Shown piece after piece: positions 1 to 7,818 of a stretch of DNA of 64,000 nucleotides. Source of the DNA: JAJCYK01 sp965212195 (GTDB taxonomy: Bacteria > Bacteroidota > Bacteroidia > Cytophagales > Cyclobacteriaceae); the NCBI GenBank assembly GCA_965212195.1, contig CBDBUW010000017.1, forward strand, positions 186,001 to 250,000, in the 5' to 3' direction. The notes under the pieces are model-generated. The model saw nothing but the letters and a program-made list of their open reading frames with translations, had not been told where the DNA came from and searched no databases. Every line of letters begins with the position of its first letter. Within the stretch, counting starts at the first letter, position 1. The translations under genes were made by a program, and so were the position numbers.

Positions 1-2325
1 CACCAGATCGAATCTTCGCTCGCCCTCCATGATCACTCCAGCACTTTCTCCACCAAAAGCCATACGCACCATTTGATTCAGATCCCGTATGTTTATACCA
101 TACTGAGCGATTTTCTCCCGGTTATAGGCAATGGACATTTGCGGCAATCCTGCGGTTTTTTCCACATTTATATCGGCAGCACCCGGAACATTCTCAATAA
201 GGTCGCTTACCTTGTTGGCCAATTGATAAAGAACATCCAGGTCCTCCCCGTATATTTTGACCGCTACGTCCGTGCGCACACCGGTGATCAATTCATTGAA
301 TCGCATTTCGATAGGCTGGGTGAACTCAAAGTCGATCCCGGGAATGGCCGACATGGCGACCTTCATTTTATCAGCCAGTTCTTCCTTACCTTTGGCACTG
401 GTCCATTGCTTTTTTGGCTTGAGCTTGATAATGACATCGGTCTCTTCCATTGACATGGGATCCGTGGGGACTTCGGCCGCACCGATCCTGGTTACCACCT
501 GCTCAACCTCCGGAAATTCATCTATAAGAATGCCCTCAATTTCAGTTACTATATCGATGGTCTTGCTCAATGAAGTTCCGGTTTTTAGTACCGGTTGTAC
601 CACGAAATCGCCTTCATCCAGGGTAGGTACAAACTCACCTCCCAAATTAGAAAAGACCACCAAGCTCAGTATCAATAGCGCCGATGCCAAGCCTACAACC
701 ACTTTCTTACTGTGCAATGCCCAATCAATTATGGGGCTATATATACTCTGAATAAACTCCATTATTTTCTGTGATATATTGTGCTTTTGTTGAGAGGGCC
801 GGCAAACTATAGATGCCATTACCGGTATATAGGTAAGGCATAGGATCATCGCTCCCAAAAGGGCAAACCCAAATGATAACGCCATGGGTTTAAACATTTT
901 GCCCTCCACTCCGGTCAACGATAGGATGGGAATAAATACAATCAAGATAATTATCTGACCAAAAAATGCCGGCTGCATCATTTTGATGGTACTGGATAAG
1001 GTAAGTCTATCTTTCAAGTCTCGCAATGCACTCCCGGAAACTTCCAGCAATTCCTGGCGGTGTTGATTCACTTGAAATACCACATACTCGATAATAATAA
1101 CCGCTCCGTCTATAATGATACCAAAATCAATAGCCCCTAAGCTCATCAGATTGGCAGATATGCCAAATAGATTCATCATGGAAATGCCAAACAGTAAAGC
1201 CAGCGGGATTACCGAGGCTACAATGAGACCGGAACGCCAATTACCCAGGAGCAGCACCAGCACGAATATCACGATCAACGCACCCAGGGTCAAATTTTCA
1301 GTTACAGTGAGCGTGGTCTTATTGATCAATTCCGTGCGCTCAAGAAAAGGATTTATCACAATACCAGCGGGCAAGCTTTCCTGAACAGCGGCCACCCGGG
1401 ACTTTACCTCTTTGATCACTTCGCTGGAATTAGCATTTTTCAACATCATCACTTGTCCCATTACCTTCTCTCCCTGGGCATTCCCGGTGATAGCTCCAAA
1501 GCGTGTGGCGTGACCCATGCGAACTTCACTTATATCCCGCACAAAAACGGGAACCCCTCCTCTATTCTTCACTACAACCTTCTCCAGGTCCGGCAATGAG
1601 CCTATTAAACCTTCCCCTCTGATAAAATAGCTCTCTTGATTGCGCTCGATATACCCGCCACCGGTGATGTCGTTATTGCTCAGCAGTGCTTCATAAACTT
1701 CTCGCATGGTTATATCCATGGCCTTTAGTTTTTCAGGGTCAATGGCCACTTCATACTGTTTTAGGAATCCCCCCCAGGTGTTGACCTCCACTACTCCGGG
1801 AATTCCTGAAAGCTGCCTCTTTACAATCCAATCCTGTATGGTCCTCAAATCCATAGTTGAATAGCGCTGTTCATAACCCGGCTCCACATCCAGCACGTAT
1901 TGGTAAATTTCCCCCAACCCGGTGGTAATGGGGCCCATTTCCGGGGAGCCGAACCCTTCGGGAATATTGTCAATAGCTGATTTAAGCTTCTCAGCAATTA
2001 ATTGCCGGGGAAGGTAGGTGCCCATATCGTCTTTAAATACCACCGTGACTACCGAAAGACCAAATTTGGAAATGGAGCGGATTTCTTCCACTCCCGGCAG
2101 GTTACTGAGCTCCAACTCCACTGGATAAGTGATAAATTGTTCAATATCCAGTGTGGAGAGATTTCTGGAGGTGGTGAGCACCTGAACCTGATTGTTGGTA
2201 ACATCCGGCACCGCTCCGATCGGTATTTTAGTTAGTGAATAAACCCCCCAGGCGACCCAGGCGATCACGAAAAAGATAATGATAAGTTTATGGCGGATAC
2301 TAAATCCGATAATTGATGCGATCAT
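1..2325 (-). CDS. Heavy-metal efflux RND transporter, CusA/CzcA family (partial, N-terminal 775 residues)
   Basis: Inner-membrane pump that exports cations such as Cu, Ag, Zn, Co or Cd as part of a three-part envelope complex; the metal cannot be named from sequence. The frame is open from an ATG at 2325 to the window edge. The N-terminus has the first membrane helix followed by IPIGAVPDVTNNQVQV, a typical start of the family's porter domain. The last residues visible are AFGGESAGVIMEGERRFDLV, a strongly conserved CusA/CzcA segment near residue 755-775 of about 1040. The C-terminal part lies outside the window, so a fusion to an outer-membrane factor, common in Bacteroidota, cannot be checked. 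The small gene upstream at 2464-2853 has the same orientation and is probably in the same operon. Family identity is secure. Confidence 0.95.
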   Translation of the reverse strand, partial: MIASIIGFSIRHKLIIIFFVIAWVAWGVYSLTKIPIGAVPDVTNNQVQVLTTSRNLSTLDIEQFITYPVELELSNLPGVEEIRSISKFGLSVVTVVFKDDMGTYLPRQLIAEKLKSAIDNIPEGFGSPEMGPITTGLGEIYQYVLDVEPGYEQRYSTMDLRTIQDWIVKRQLSGIPGVVEVNTWGGFLKQYEVAIDPEKLKAMDITMREVYEALLSNNDITGGGYIERNQESYFIRGEGLIGSLPDLEKVVVKNRGGVPVFVRDISEVRMGHATRFGAITGNAQGEKVMGQVMMLKNANSSEVIKEVKSRVAAVQESLPAGIVINPFLERTELINKTTLTVTENLTLGALIVIFVLVLLLGNWRSGLIVASVIPLALLFGISMMNLFGISANLMSLGAIDFGIIIDGAVIIIEYVVFQVNQHRQELLEVSGSALRDLKDRLTLSSTIKMMQPAFFGQIIILIVFIPILSLTGVEGKMFKPMALSFGFALLGAMILCLTYIPVMASIVCRPSQQKHNISQKIMEFIQSIYSPIIDWALHSKKVVVGLASALLILSLVVFSNLGGEFVPTLDEGDFVVQPVLKTGTSLSKTIDIVTEIEGILIDEFPEVEQVVTRIGAAEVPTDPMSMEETDVIIKLKPKKQWTSAKGKEELADKMKVAMSAIPGIDFEFTQPIEMRFNELITGVRTDVAVKIYGEDLDVLYQLANKVSDLIENVPGAADINVEKTAGLPQMSIAYNREKIAQYGINIRDLNQMVRMAFGGESAGVIMEGERRFDLV

Positions 2326-2406
2326 GATATGAAAGGTTTATGATCAAATTAAGGATGATGGTTAGCCTATCAAGATGGAGTGAACCACCTATGTTTATGC
2401 TTAGGC

Positions 2407-2434
2407 CCATACACAGCCACTGGGCGGTGTATGG
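2407..2434. repeat. Inverted repeat between the small leader gene and the metal pump
   Basis: CCATACAC and GTGTATGG form a perfect 8-bp stem with a 12-base loop. It lies in the 138-base gap between the 129-residue gene and the CusA/CzcA start. No T-run follows on either strand, so it is not an intrinsic terminator. It could be an mRNA hairpin or a metalloregulator site; nothing in the sequence decides this. Confidence 0.35.
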
Positions 2435-2463
2435 AGATTGTTAACAGACTTAATGGAGGAATT

Positions 2464-2853
2464 TCAGGCGAAAGGCGGACCTCGAAGCAGTGGTGGACCT
2501 ATAATAGCGGGCGACGGCAATAATTGCTCTGTCGATAGCACGATGGGTCTGGCAGCCTCAGTGACTATAGGTGAAAATTCGAAACTAAGGATAGTAAGAA
2601 AAGGGATCAGGTAAGCCCCAAAACTTACCTTATTTGTATGCTTGAAGTTCTCCAAATGCTCATCACCAAGATCCTGATGGAATACTTTACCCAAAAATCC
2701 TAAAAATCCACTTTCAGTGGGCGTACAATTAGTAATGGAGGGCTCTAATAAAGGACTGGAATGGTGCTGATGGGGCACCAGCGAGTGCAACAGTAAAATG
2801 GCTACTGCCCATGATAACAGGCTGTACTGACAGATGCGTTTTAAGAATGGCAT
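2464..2853 (-). CDS. Small membrane-anchored protein preceding metal-efflux operon (HYC_CC_PP-like)
   Basis: A 129-residue protein with one N-terminal hydrophobic segment (about residues 10-26), followed at once by VPHQHHSS, a possible metal-binding histidine cluster, and ending in GPPLLRGPPFA. Small proteins with a His-rich segment after the signal and a C-terminal LRGPP-type tail are often found directly upstream of CzcA/CusA genes in Bacteroidota. I recognise that pattern but the function is unknown; metal sensing or periplasmic metal handling is a reasonable guess. It is 138 bases upstream of the pump gene and in the same direction. A paired-cysteine motif expected for HYC_CC_PP proteins is not evident (only single cysteines at about residues 8 and 43), so the family call is tentative. 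Confidence 0.6.
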   Translation of the reverse strand: MPFLKRICQYSLLSWAVAILLLHSLVPHQHHSSPLLEPSITNCTPTESGFLGFLGKVFHQDLGDEHLENFKHTNKVSFGAYLIPFLTILSFEFSPIVTEAARPIVLSTEQLLPSPAIIGPPLLRGPPFA

Positions 2854-2925
2854 ACCTTACAAGACCAATATACGGTTTTAATATGTATTGGTTGATATAT
2901 GGCGGTCCTGAAGTAAAACAGGGAA

Positions 2926-3594
2926 TTAATTGGCATCTATCAAATTGCCGGATCCTGTAATGTTTACGTCGATGGCAGGGTTTCCTTTGTAAGAAACATT
3001 ACCGGAGCCGCTGATGTTAACATCCAGTTCTGACTCTGCGGTCACTTCTATATTCCCCGCCCCAATAAGGTCCACCTCACATATTTGAGTGATCAGGTCG
3101 AAGGCCATAATATTGCCAACTCCTGAACTTACAATCTCCAGGGTATCAGAGGATCCACTGACGATCACATTTCCCACCCCATCCAGGCTGATCTCAAGTT
3201 TATCCAAGTCAAAGTCATTTTGGCCGGTTATATTTCCCACTCCATTAATTTCCAAGTGTTCAATGTCCGGAATGGTAATGACATAATCCAACTGGGTTAC
3301 ATTCCCATCAATACAACCTACCAGATCAATTTGTAATTCTTCATTTACCACATTGGTGGTGATCATTGACATTAGGTCTTCGTGAGTAACCACACTTAAT
3401 TGTTGAGGAGCGCCTTGTGTAAGGAATATATTGCCGATCCCGGTCAGGGAGATATCCTCAAAATCGCTTACAGTGCGGGTTTCGGTTACAATAGCCCCCA
3501 TCGGATCAATACAATTGGAAGGGACTTCATCATCACCATCGCAGCTGATCAGTCCGACAGCAACCCATGGCAAAAAATACAGTAGCTTTTTCAT
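2926..3594 (-). CDS. DUF2807 (GIN domain) lipoprotein
   Basis: I chose the internal ATG at 3594 because the protein then starts MKKLLYFLPWVAVGLISC, a clean lipoprotein signal with the cysteine at about residue 18; the upstream ATG at 3624 would bury it. The mature part carries a repeated GxGN-type unit (LTGIGN, INGVGN, LDGVGN, SSGVGN, LIGAGN, ISGSGN, ITGSGN) at 17-30 residue intervals. This is the signature of the DUF2807 'putative auto-transporter adhesin head GIN domain', a right-handed beta-solenoid. These proteins are widespread in Bacteroidota, sit on the cell surface or in the periplasm, and have no proven function. It stands alone, 72 bases upstream of the 129-residue metal-operon gene and in the same direction. 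Confidence 0.85.
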   Translation of the reverse strand: MKKLLYFLPWVAVGLISCDGDDEVPSNCIDPMGAIVTETRTVSDFEDISLTGIGNIFLTQGAPQQLSVVTHEDLMSMITTNVVNEELQIDLVGCIDGNVTQLDYVITIPDIEHLEINGVGNITGQNDFDLDKLEISLDGVGNVIVSGSSDTLEIVSSGVGNIMAFDLITQICEVDLIGAGNIEVTAESELDVNISGSGNVSYKGNPAIDVNITGSGNLIDAN

Positions 3595-3798
3595 AGCGGT
3601 AGTTTCTGGTTGATGCAACTTCAAAGTTCACCCCTTGTTGGAGAAATGTCGTTGATCTTGGTCAACCAAGATGGTGATTTTTAGGTTCTAACCTATCCAT
3701 ACATAGATGGGCTTAAGGAGTAGCATTTCCTCCCCATCCTTAATAGGCATATTGCTATTAAATCCGATTGGGAAGAAAATTGATAGCAGGTCTTAGTA

Positions 3799-5049
3799 CT
3801 AATTTTGGAAATATTGAATTATACCCAATACGCCATTGTAGGAAATTATGATGGAGAAAATAAATGCTGCGGCCATACCGGCGTTCAATATCAGGCCGGC
3901 ACGATGGTGCTTCATGAGCTTCTTTGAATTAACCAGGATCATGATACCAATGATCACCAAAGGCAGCACAAAAACGTTAAAAACCTGAGTTAGAATTTGG
4001 GCCTGTACCGGGTTGGCATCCAATATGGGAACGATCAAACCGATGATACTGGCCAGAATAACCAGTATTTTGAATTGCTTACTTTTAGTGTCCAGCTTTC
4101 CCGACTGATAATCGGCGATCAACATGGGGGCGATCATTAAAATTGGAAATATGGAGGACAATCCCGCACTTAAAGTCCCCATAAGAAAAATGGCTATGGC
4201 AAACTTTCCGGCTACCGGCTCCAGGGCGTAAACCATATCCAACGCCTTGTCGACCGTTTGCCCTTGATAGAACATGGCGCCCATTGAAACTGCCATGATG
4301 GCTCCGCTGATAAAAAAGATCAGTAAAGCTGCGGACATGGCATCACGCCTTTGGTCGCCAATATTTTCAATCTTCCAGCCTTTGCCCTTAATAAACAACG
4401 GCCTTGACAGGAAAGTAGCGGCAGCCATGGTGGTACCTACAAATGCTGCTACCAGCATTCTGCCTCCTTCCACCTGGGGAATGCTGGGCAGCATTCCCAT
4501 TAGAATATCCTTAGTGGGTGGCAGCACCACGAAGAGGGAAAAAAGAAAAGAAAATGCCATTATAGTGACAAAAATGATCAGTACTTTTTCAAAGAATTGA
4601 TACTTCCCTACCCACAGCAGAATATTCATAACCACTATAATGAACACTGCAATTACCAAAACCAGGATATACTGATGCTTTTCCAAACCTGGAAAGAATA
4701 GATTGAGTGTTTCAAAAATTACATTAGAGGAGATACCCAATATACCAATCAAGGAGTTCCATTGGCCGATAACCACGCCAATTATGATCAAGTAACAGGC
4801 CCATCTTCCAAATCGCAAATGTTTCCTGAATCCGAATAGAGCAGTTTCACCGGTAACAATGGCGTAACGACCATAAGCTTCCATCAGCACCCACGAAAAC
4901 AAACAGCTTAAAAATAATACCCATAGCAACTGCATACCATAGGAACTGCCGGCAACGATCATGGAAGTTACACTTCCGGTGCCAATGGTATAACCAATGG
5001 CAAATATGCCCGGCCCAATGGCCAGTAGCGCCTTAAGAATACGATTCAT
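3799..5049 (-). CDS. Nramp-family (divergent) membrane transporter, last gene of the alginate operon
   Basis: A 416-residue protein with about 11 membrane helices. The start GPGIFAIGYTIGTGSVTSM and the later MAAATFLSRPLF segment align with helices 1 and 6 of Nramp transporters. True Nramp Mn/Fe transporters carry DPGN in helix 1 and MPH in helix 6; here these positions read TIGTG and MAAA, so the metal ligands are absent. Substrate is therefore unknown: it may carry Mg or another cation, or an organic solute. It follows KdgK by 97 bases in the same direction, so it probably belongs to the alginate operon. A paralogue, broken by a frameshift, lies at 27361-28607 near the second operon. Membership of the family is fairly sure; metal transport is not. 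Confidence 0.8.
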   Translation of the reverse strand: MNRILKALLAIGPGIFAIGYTIGTGSVTSMIVAGSSYGMQLLWVLFLSCLFSWVLMEAYGRYAIVTGETALFGFRKHLRFGRWACYLIIIGVVIGQWNSLIGILGISSNVIFETLNLFFPGLEKHQYILVLVIAVFIIVVMNILLWVGKYQFFEKVLIIFVTIMAFSFLFSLFVVLPPTKDILMGMLPSIPQVEGGRMLVAAFVGTTMAAATFLSRPLFIKGKGWKIENIGDQRRDAMSAALLIFFISGAIMAVSMGAMFYQGQTVDKALDMVYALEPVAGKFAIAIFLMGTLSAGLSSIFPILMIAPMLIADYQSGKLDTKSKQFKILVILASIIGLIVPILDANPVQAQILTQVFNVFVLPLVIIGIMILVNSKKLMKHHRAGLILNAGMAAAFIFSIIISYNGVLGIIQYFQN

Positions 5050-5146
5050 TTAATCAGTAATTTATTTGGTAAGCTGTTTTCACAGTATTTAGACCCTCCG
5101 ATGAAACTCAATATAGCGGTAAATCTATCTTCTACCATAAGGAGGG

Positions 5147-6169
5147 CTATCTTTTGATCCTGCCAGATGTATCACCTTTCATGAGATTAAGTACATCGTT
5201 TAACGAAACCATGTTGGCATCACCCTCGATGGTATGCTTAAGGGCGCAGGCGGCGGTGGCAAATTTCAAAGCCTGAACGTCGTCCTCGTACATCAAAAGC
5301 CCATAAATCAATCCGGCTGCATAAGCGTCTCCTGTACCCACGCGGTCCACAATATGGGTGACGTCCAGATTGGGAGTTTCAAACAAATATGTGCCGTTCC
5401 ACATTTTGCCTTGAATCCTGTTGTGAGAGGCGCTAAGAGCTTCGCGGTTTTTATCCACTACTTTCTTCACCTTAGGGCATCGCTTTATGAGGGCCTGGGA
5501 AATGGTTTTAAATTCATTTCCATATTCTTTTATGCTTAGATCAAAGACCTTACAGATATCTCGAGGGCTGCCAATTACTACATCACACCCTTTCACTAAA
5601 TCTGGCATCACCTGCTGCAGCCTTTTCCCGTAATTCCATAAACTGCTTCTTGAATGTATGTCTGTTGACACAGTTATTCCCAGGTTATTTGCGGCCTCAA
5701 TGGCCTCCGCGCAACAAACAGCTGCGCCTTCTGAAATTGCTGGGGTTATACCTGTCCAGTGAAACCAATGGGCATCTTTGAAAATTTCCTGCCAATCCAG
5801 CATTCCCGGTTGTATCCTGGCAAAAGCAGAACCCTCTCTCTCGTAGATTACCCTACTTGATCGATGAACAGCACCTTTTTCCAAAAAGTATTTACCGATC
5901 AGATCATCACCATAAATCACCGTAGAAGTATCCAGCCAATGATGTCTTAAGAACTGGGTAGCAGATCGCCCGATAAGGTTATCAGGAAATCTGGTAACAT
6001 GAGCCGCCGACAAGCCCAAATACGCCAATGAAATAGCTACATTAGCTTCCCCTCCCCCATAGGCTAACTCCAAATGAGTGGCTTGGGGAAACTTCGCATA
6101 ACCTGGGGGAGATAGACGCATCATCACTTCCCCGAAGGTGATCACTCTTTTTTGACTATCGATCGGCAT
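5147..6169 (-). CDS. kdgK: 2-keto-3-deoxygluconate kinase (PfkB family)
   Basis: Phosphorylates 2-keto-3-deoxygluconate to KDPG with ATP in the cytosol. At 340 residues it has PfkB hallmarks: an N-terminal YGGGEANVAISLAYLG segment (residues 37-52) for sugar binding and DRVGTGDAYAAGLIYG (275-290), whose Asp281 is the expected catalytic base. GTGD replaces the more common GAGD, an accepted variant. The start overlaps the end of the MFS gene by 14 bases, so the two are translationally coupled. Position among KdgF, uronate transporter, reductase and alginate lyases makes the KDG substrate very likely. No KDPG aldolase gene follows in this window. Confidence 0.9.
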   Translation of the reverse strand: MPIDSQKRVITFGEVMMRLSPPGYAKFPQATHLELAYGGGEANVAISLAYLGLSAAHVTRFPDNLIGRSATQFLRHHWLDTSTVIYGDDLIGKYFLEKGAVHRSSRVIYEREGSAFARIQPGMLDWQEIFKDAHWFHWTGITPAISEGAAVCCAEAIEAANNLGITVSTDIHSRSSLWNYGKRLQQVMPDLVKGCDVVIGSPRDICKVFDLSIKEYGNEFKTISQALIKRCPKVKKVVDKNREALSASHNRIQGKMWNGTYLFETPNLDVTHIVDRVGTGDAYAAGLIYGLLMYEDDVQALKFATAACALKHTIEGDANMVSLNDVLNLMKGDTSGRIKR

Positions 6170-7454
6170 TTACTTCCCTCTGCCTTATTTCTACAGGGCC
6201 AATATTTTTACAGAGCGCATAAATAGCTATCACCCCCAGAGGAACGAAAACGGCAATAATAACAAATGCGGGAGTGTAGGATTGGGTGGTAATAACCGGT
6301 ACCAAAAAGTTCATCACGATTACCGAGAAAACACCAACCGTCCCCCCCATGCCAGCCAGTGAACCTACGGATTTCCCGCTGAAAAGGTCACTGGGGATGG
6401 TTTGAATGTTACTAATGGCAAATTGGAAACCAAAGAGGACACCGGCCACGATCAAAACAAACTTTAAGGGGGTATCTGCAAATAATATGGTGGCCACCAG
6501 CCCTAAAAACATAATGACACCACCCAGTGTAATCGTGCGCTTTCTGGCCCTGTCAACTGTGAATCCGCTGTTCATCAATCGTCCCGCAAACCAGCCTCCG
6601 GATATACTTCCAACCGCAGCACCCACATAAGGTACCCAAGCGAATAATCCTATTTGTTTAACATCGAAACCGTATTGATCGGCCAAATACAAAGGCATCC
6701 AACCTACAAACAACCACCAAATGGGTTCCAGAAAAAAACGGGAAACCAATACTGCCCAGGATTCTTTATGGGACAATATCTGCCCCAAAGACAGGGGTTT
6801 TTCCTCCTGAGTTTCTTCCTGAGGTTGAATACGATCAGATAGAATGTATTCTCTTTCCTTCTCACCAATCCATGGATGGTTTTCAGGACCGGTTTTATTC
6901 ACTATCAGCCAGGGTATTACCCACAAAATGCCCAAGGCACCCACAATAACGAAGGTGACACGCCATCCAAAGCCCAAATAGAGCATGGCAATGAGAGGAG
7001 GTGCTATGATGGATCCAATGGAAGCTCCGGAATTAAATATTCCCTGAGCTACTGCTCGCTCCTTTATGGGAAACCATTCAGCATTGCTTTTTACGGCACC
7101 AGGCCAGTTACCGGCCTCCGATATGCCCAAGGTGGCCCTGAAAAGGCTAAATGAGAGCAATCCTGAAGCGATGGCATGTAAGGCAGTAGAACCACCCCAT
7201 ACCACAATACAAATCACATAACTGATACGAGTTCCGATTTTATCAAACATACGACCGGATAAAGACTGTCCCAGAGCATAAGCCACCATAAACACATTAA
7301 GCATGATGGCATAGTCGTAGCTGTCAAAACCGAGGTCCTCTTCAATGCTGGGCCACATTACGGCCAGGGCTGAGCGATCTATGTAGTTAATGATGGTAGC
7401 CAGGCCAATGAGACCGATAATCCACCAACGTAATCCTTTGAGTTTTCCGGCCAT
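6156..7454 (-). CDS. MFS hexuronate transporter (ExuT/ACS family)
   Basis: A 432-residue major facilitator with 12 predicted helices. The N-terminus has INYIDRSALAVMWPSIEEDL, typical of the anion:cation symporter branch that includes ExuT. The segment GRMFDKIGTR is the family's loop 2-3 motif. In alginate loci such proteins carry the unsaturated monomer (DEH or its ring-opened form) across the inner membrane; this fits here because KdgF lies 3 bases upstream and KdgK overlaps the end by 14 bases. The exact substrate is inferred from context. Confidence 0.88.
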   Translation of the reverse strand: MAGKLKGLRWWIIGLIGLATIINYIDRSALAVMWPSIEEDLGFDSYDYAIMLNVFMVAYALGQSLSGRMFDKIGTRISYVICIVVWGGSTALHAIASGLLSFSLFRATLGISEAGNWPGAVKSNAEWFPIKERAVAQGIFNSGASIGSIIAPPLIAMLYLGFGWRVTFVIVGALGILWVIPWLIVNKTGPENHPWIGEKEREYILSDRIQPQEETQEEKPLSLGQILSHKESWAVLVSRFFLEPIWWLFVGWMPLYLADQYGFDVKQIGLFAWVPYVGAAVGSISGGWFAGRLMNSGFTVDRARKRTITLGGVIMFLGLVATILFADTPLKFVLIVAGVLFGFQFAISNIQTIPSDLFSGKSVGSLAGMGGTVGVFSVIVMNFLVPVITTQSYTPAFVIIAVFVPLGVIAIYALCKNIGPVEIRQREVNADR

Positions 7455-7457
7455 GGC

Positions 7458-7808
7458 TCAATCTTTTAAGAAATCCTCCCGGACCGGACTGAATACATCA
7501 ATGAGTACCCCACCTTCGGTGCACAAGCAGCCGTGCATTTCATGAGGTGGAATGTAGAAGGCGTCACCTGTTTTTAAGGTCCTTTTCAAATCTCCTACAG
7601 TGAGTTCAAATTCCCCGCTTTCCACATAGGTAACTTGTGAATGGTGGTGGTTGTGTAGCTCTCCCACGCCTCCTTTATCAAACTTCACCTTTACCAACAT
7701 GATGTGTTCATCAAATCCTAAAACCTGACGTTGCATGCCTGGTGCTACCTGTTCCCATTCCACTTTATCTCCGAATTGGAATACTTCGCTTGGTGTAATA
7801 TTTTTCAT
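7458..7808 (-). CDS. kdgF: KdgF-type cupin, linearises unsaturated uronates
   Basis: A single-domain cupin of 116 residues. KdgF turns 4,5-unsaturated uronates into the linear ketone DEH, the step between lyases and the reductase. The metal-site pattern is present: HNHHHSQ (His52, His54, Gln58) and His92 in PPHEMHG, with the second cupin motif GDAFYIPP before it. Length and motifs match KdgF proteins. It lies 10 bases after PL17 and 3 bases before the MFS transporter. No signal peptide is seen, although the Bacteroidota enzyme can be cytosolic or periplasmic. Confidence 0.88.
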   Translation of the reverse strand: MKNITPSEVFQFGDKVEWEQVAPGMQRQVLGFDEHIMLVKVKFDKGGVGELHNHHHSQVTYVESGEFELTVGDLKRTLKTGDAFYIPPHEMHGCLCTEGGVLIDVFSPVREDFLKD

Positions 7809-7818
7809 ATTCTCGATT

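Noticed and set aside
73..751. Plus-strand frames of 126 and 164 codons at the left end
   Set aside because: They lie antisense to the CusA/CzcA gene, whose frame is certain from conserved motifs.
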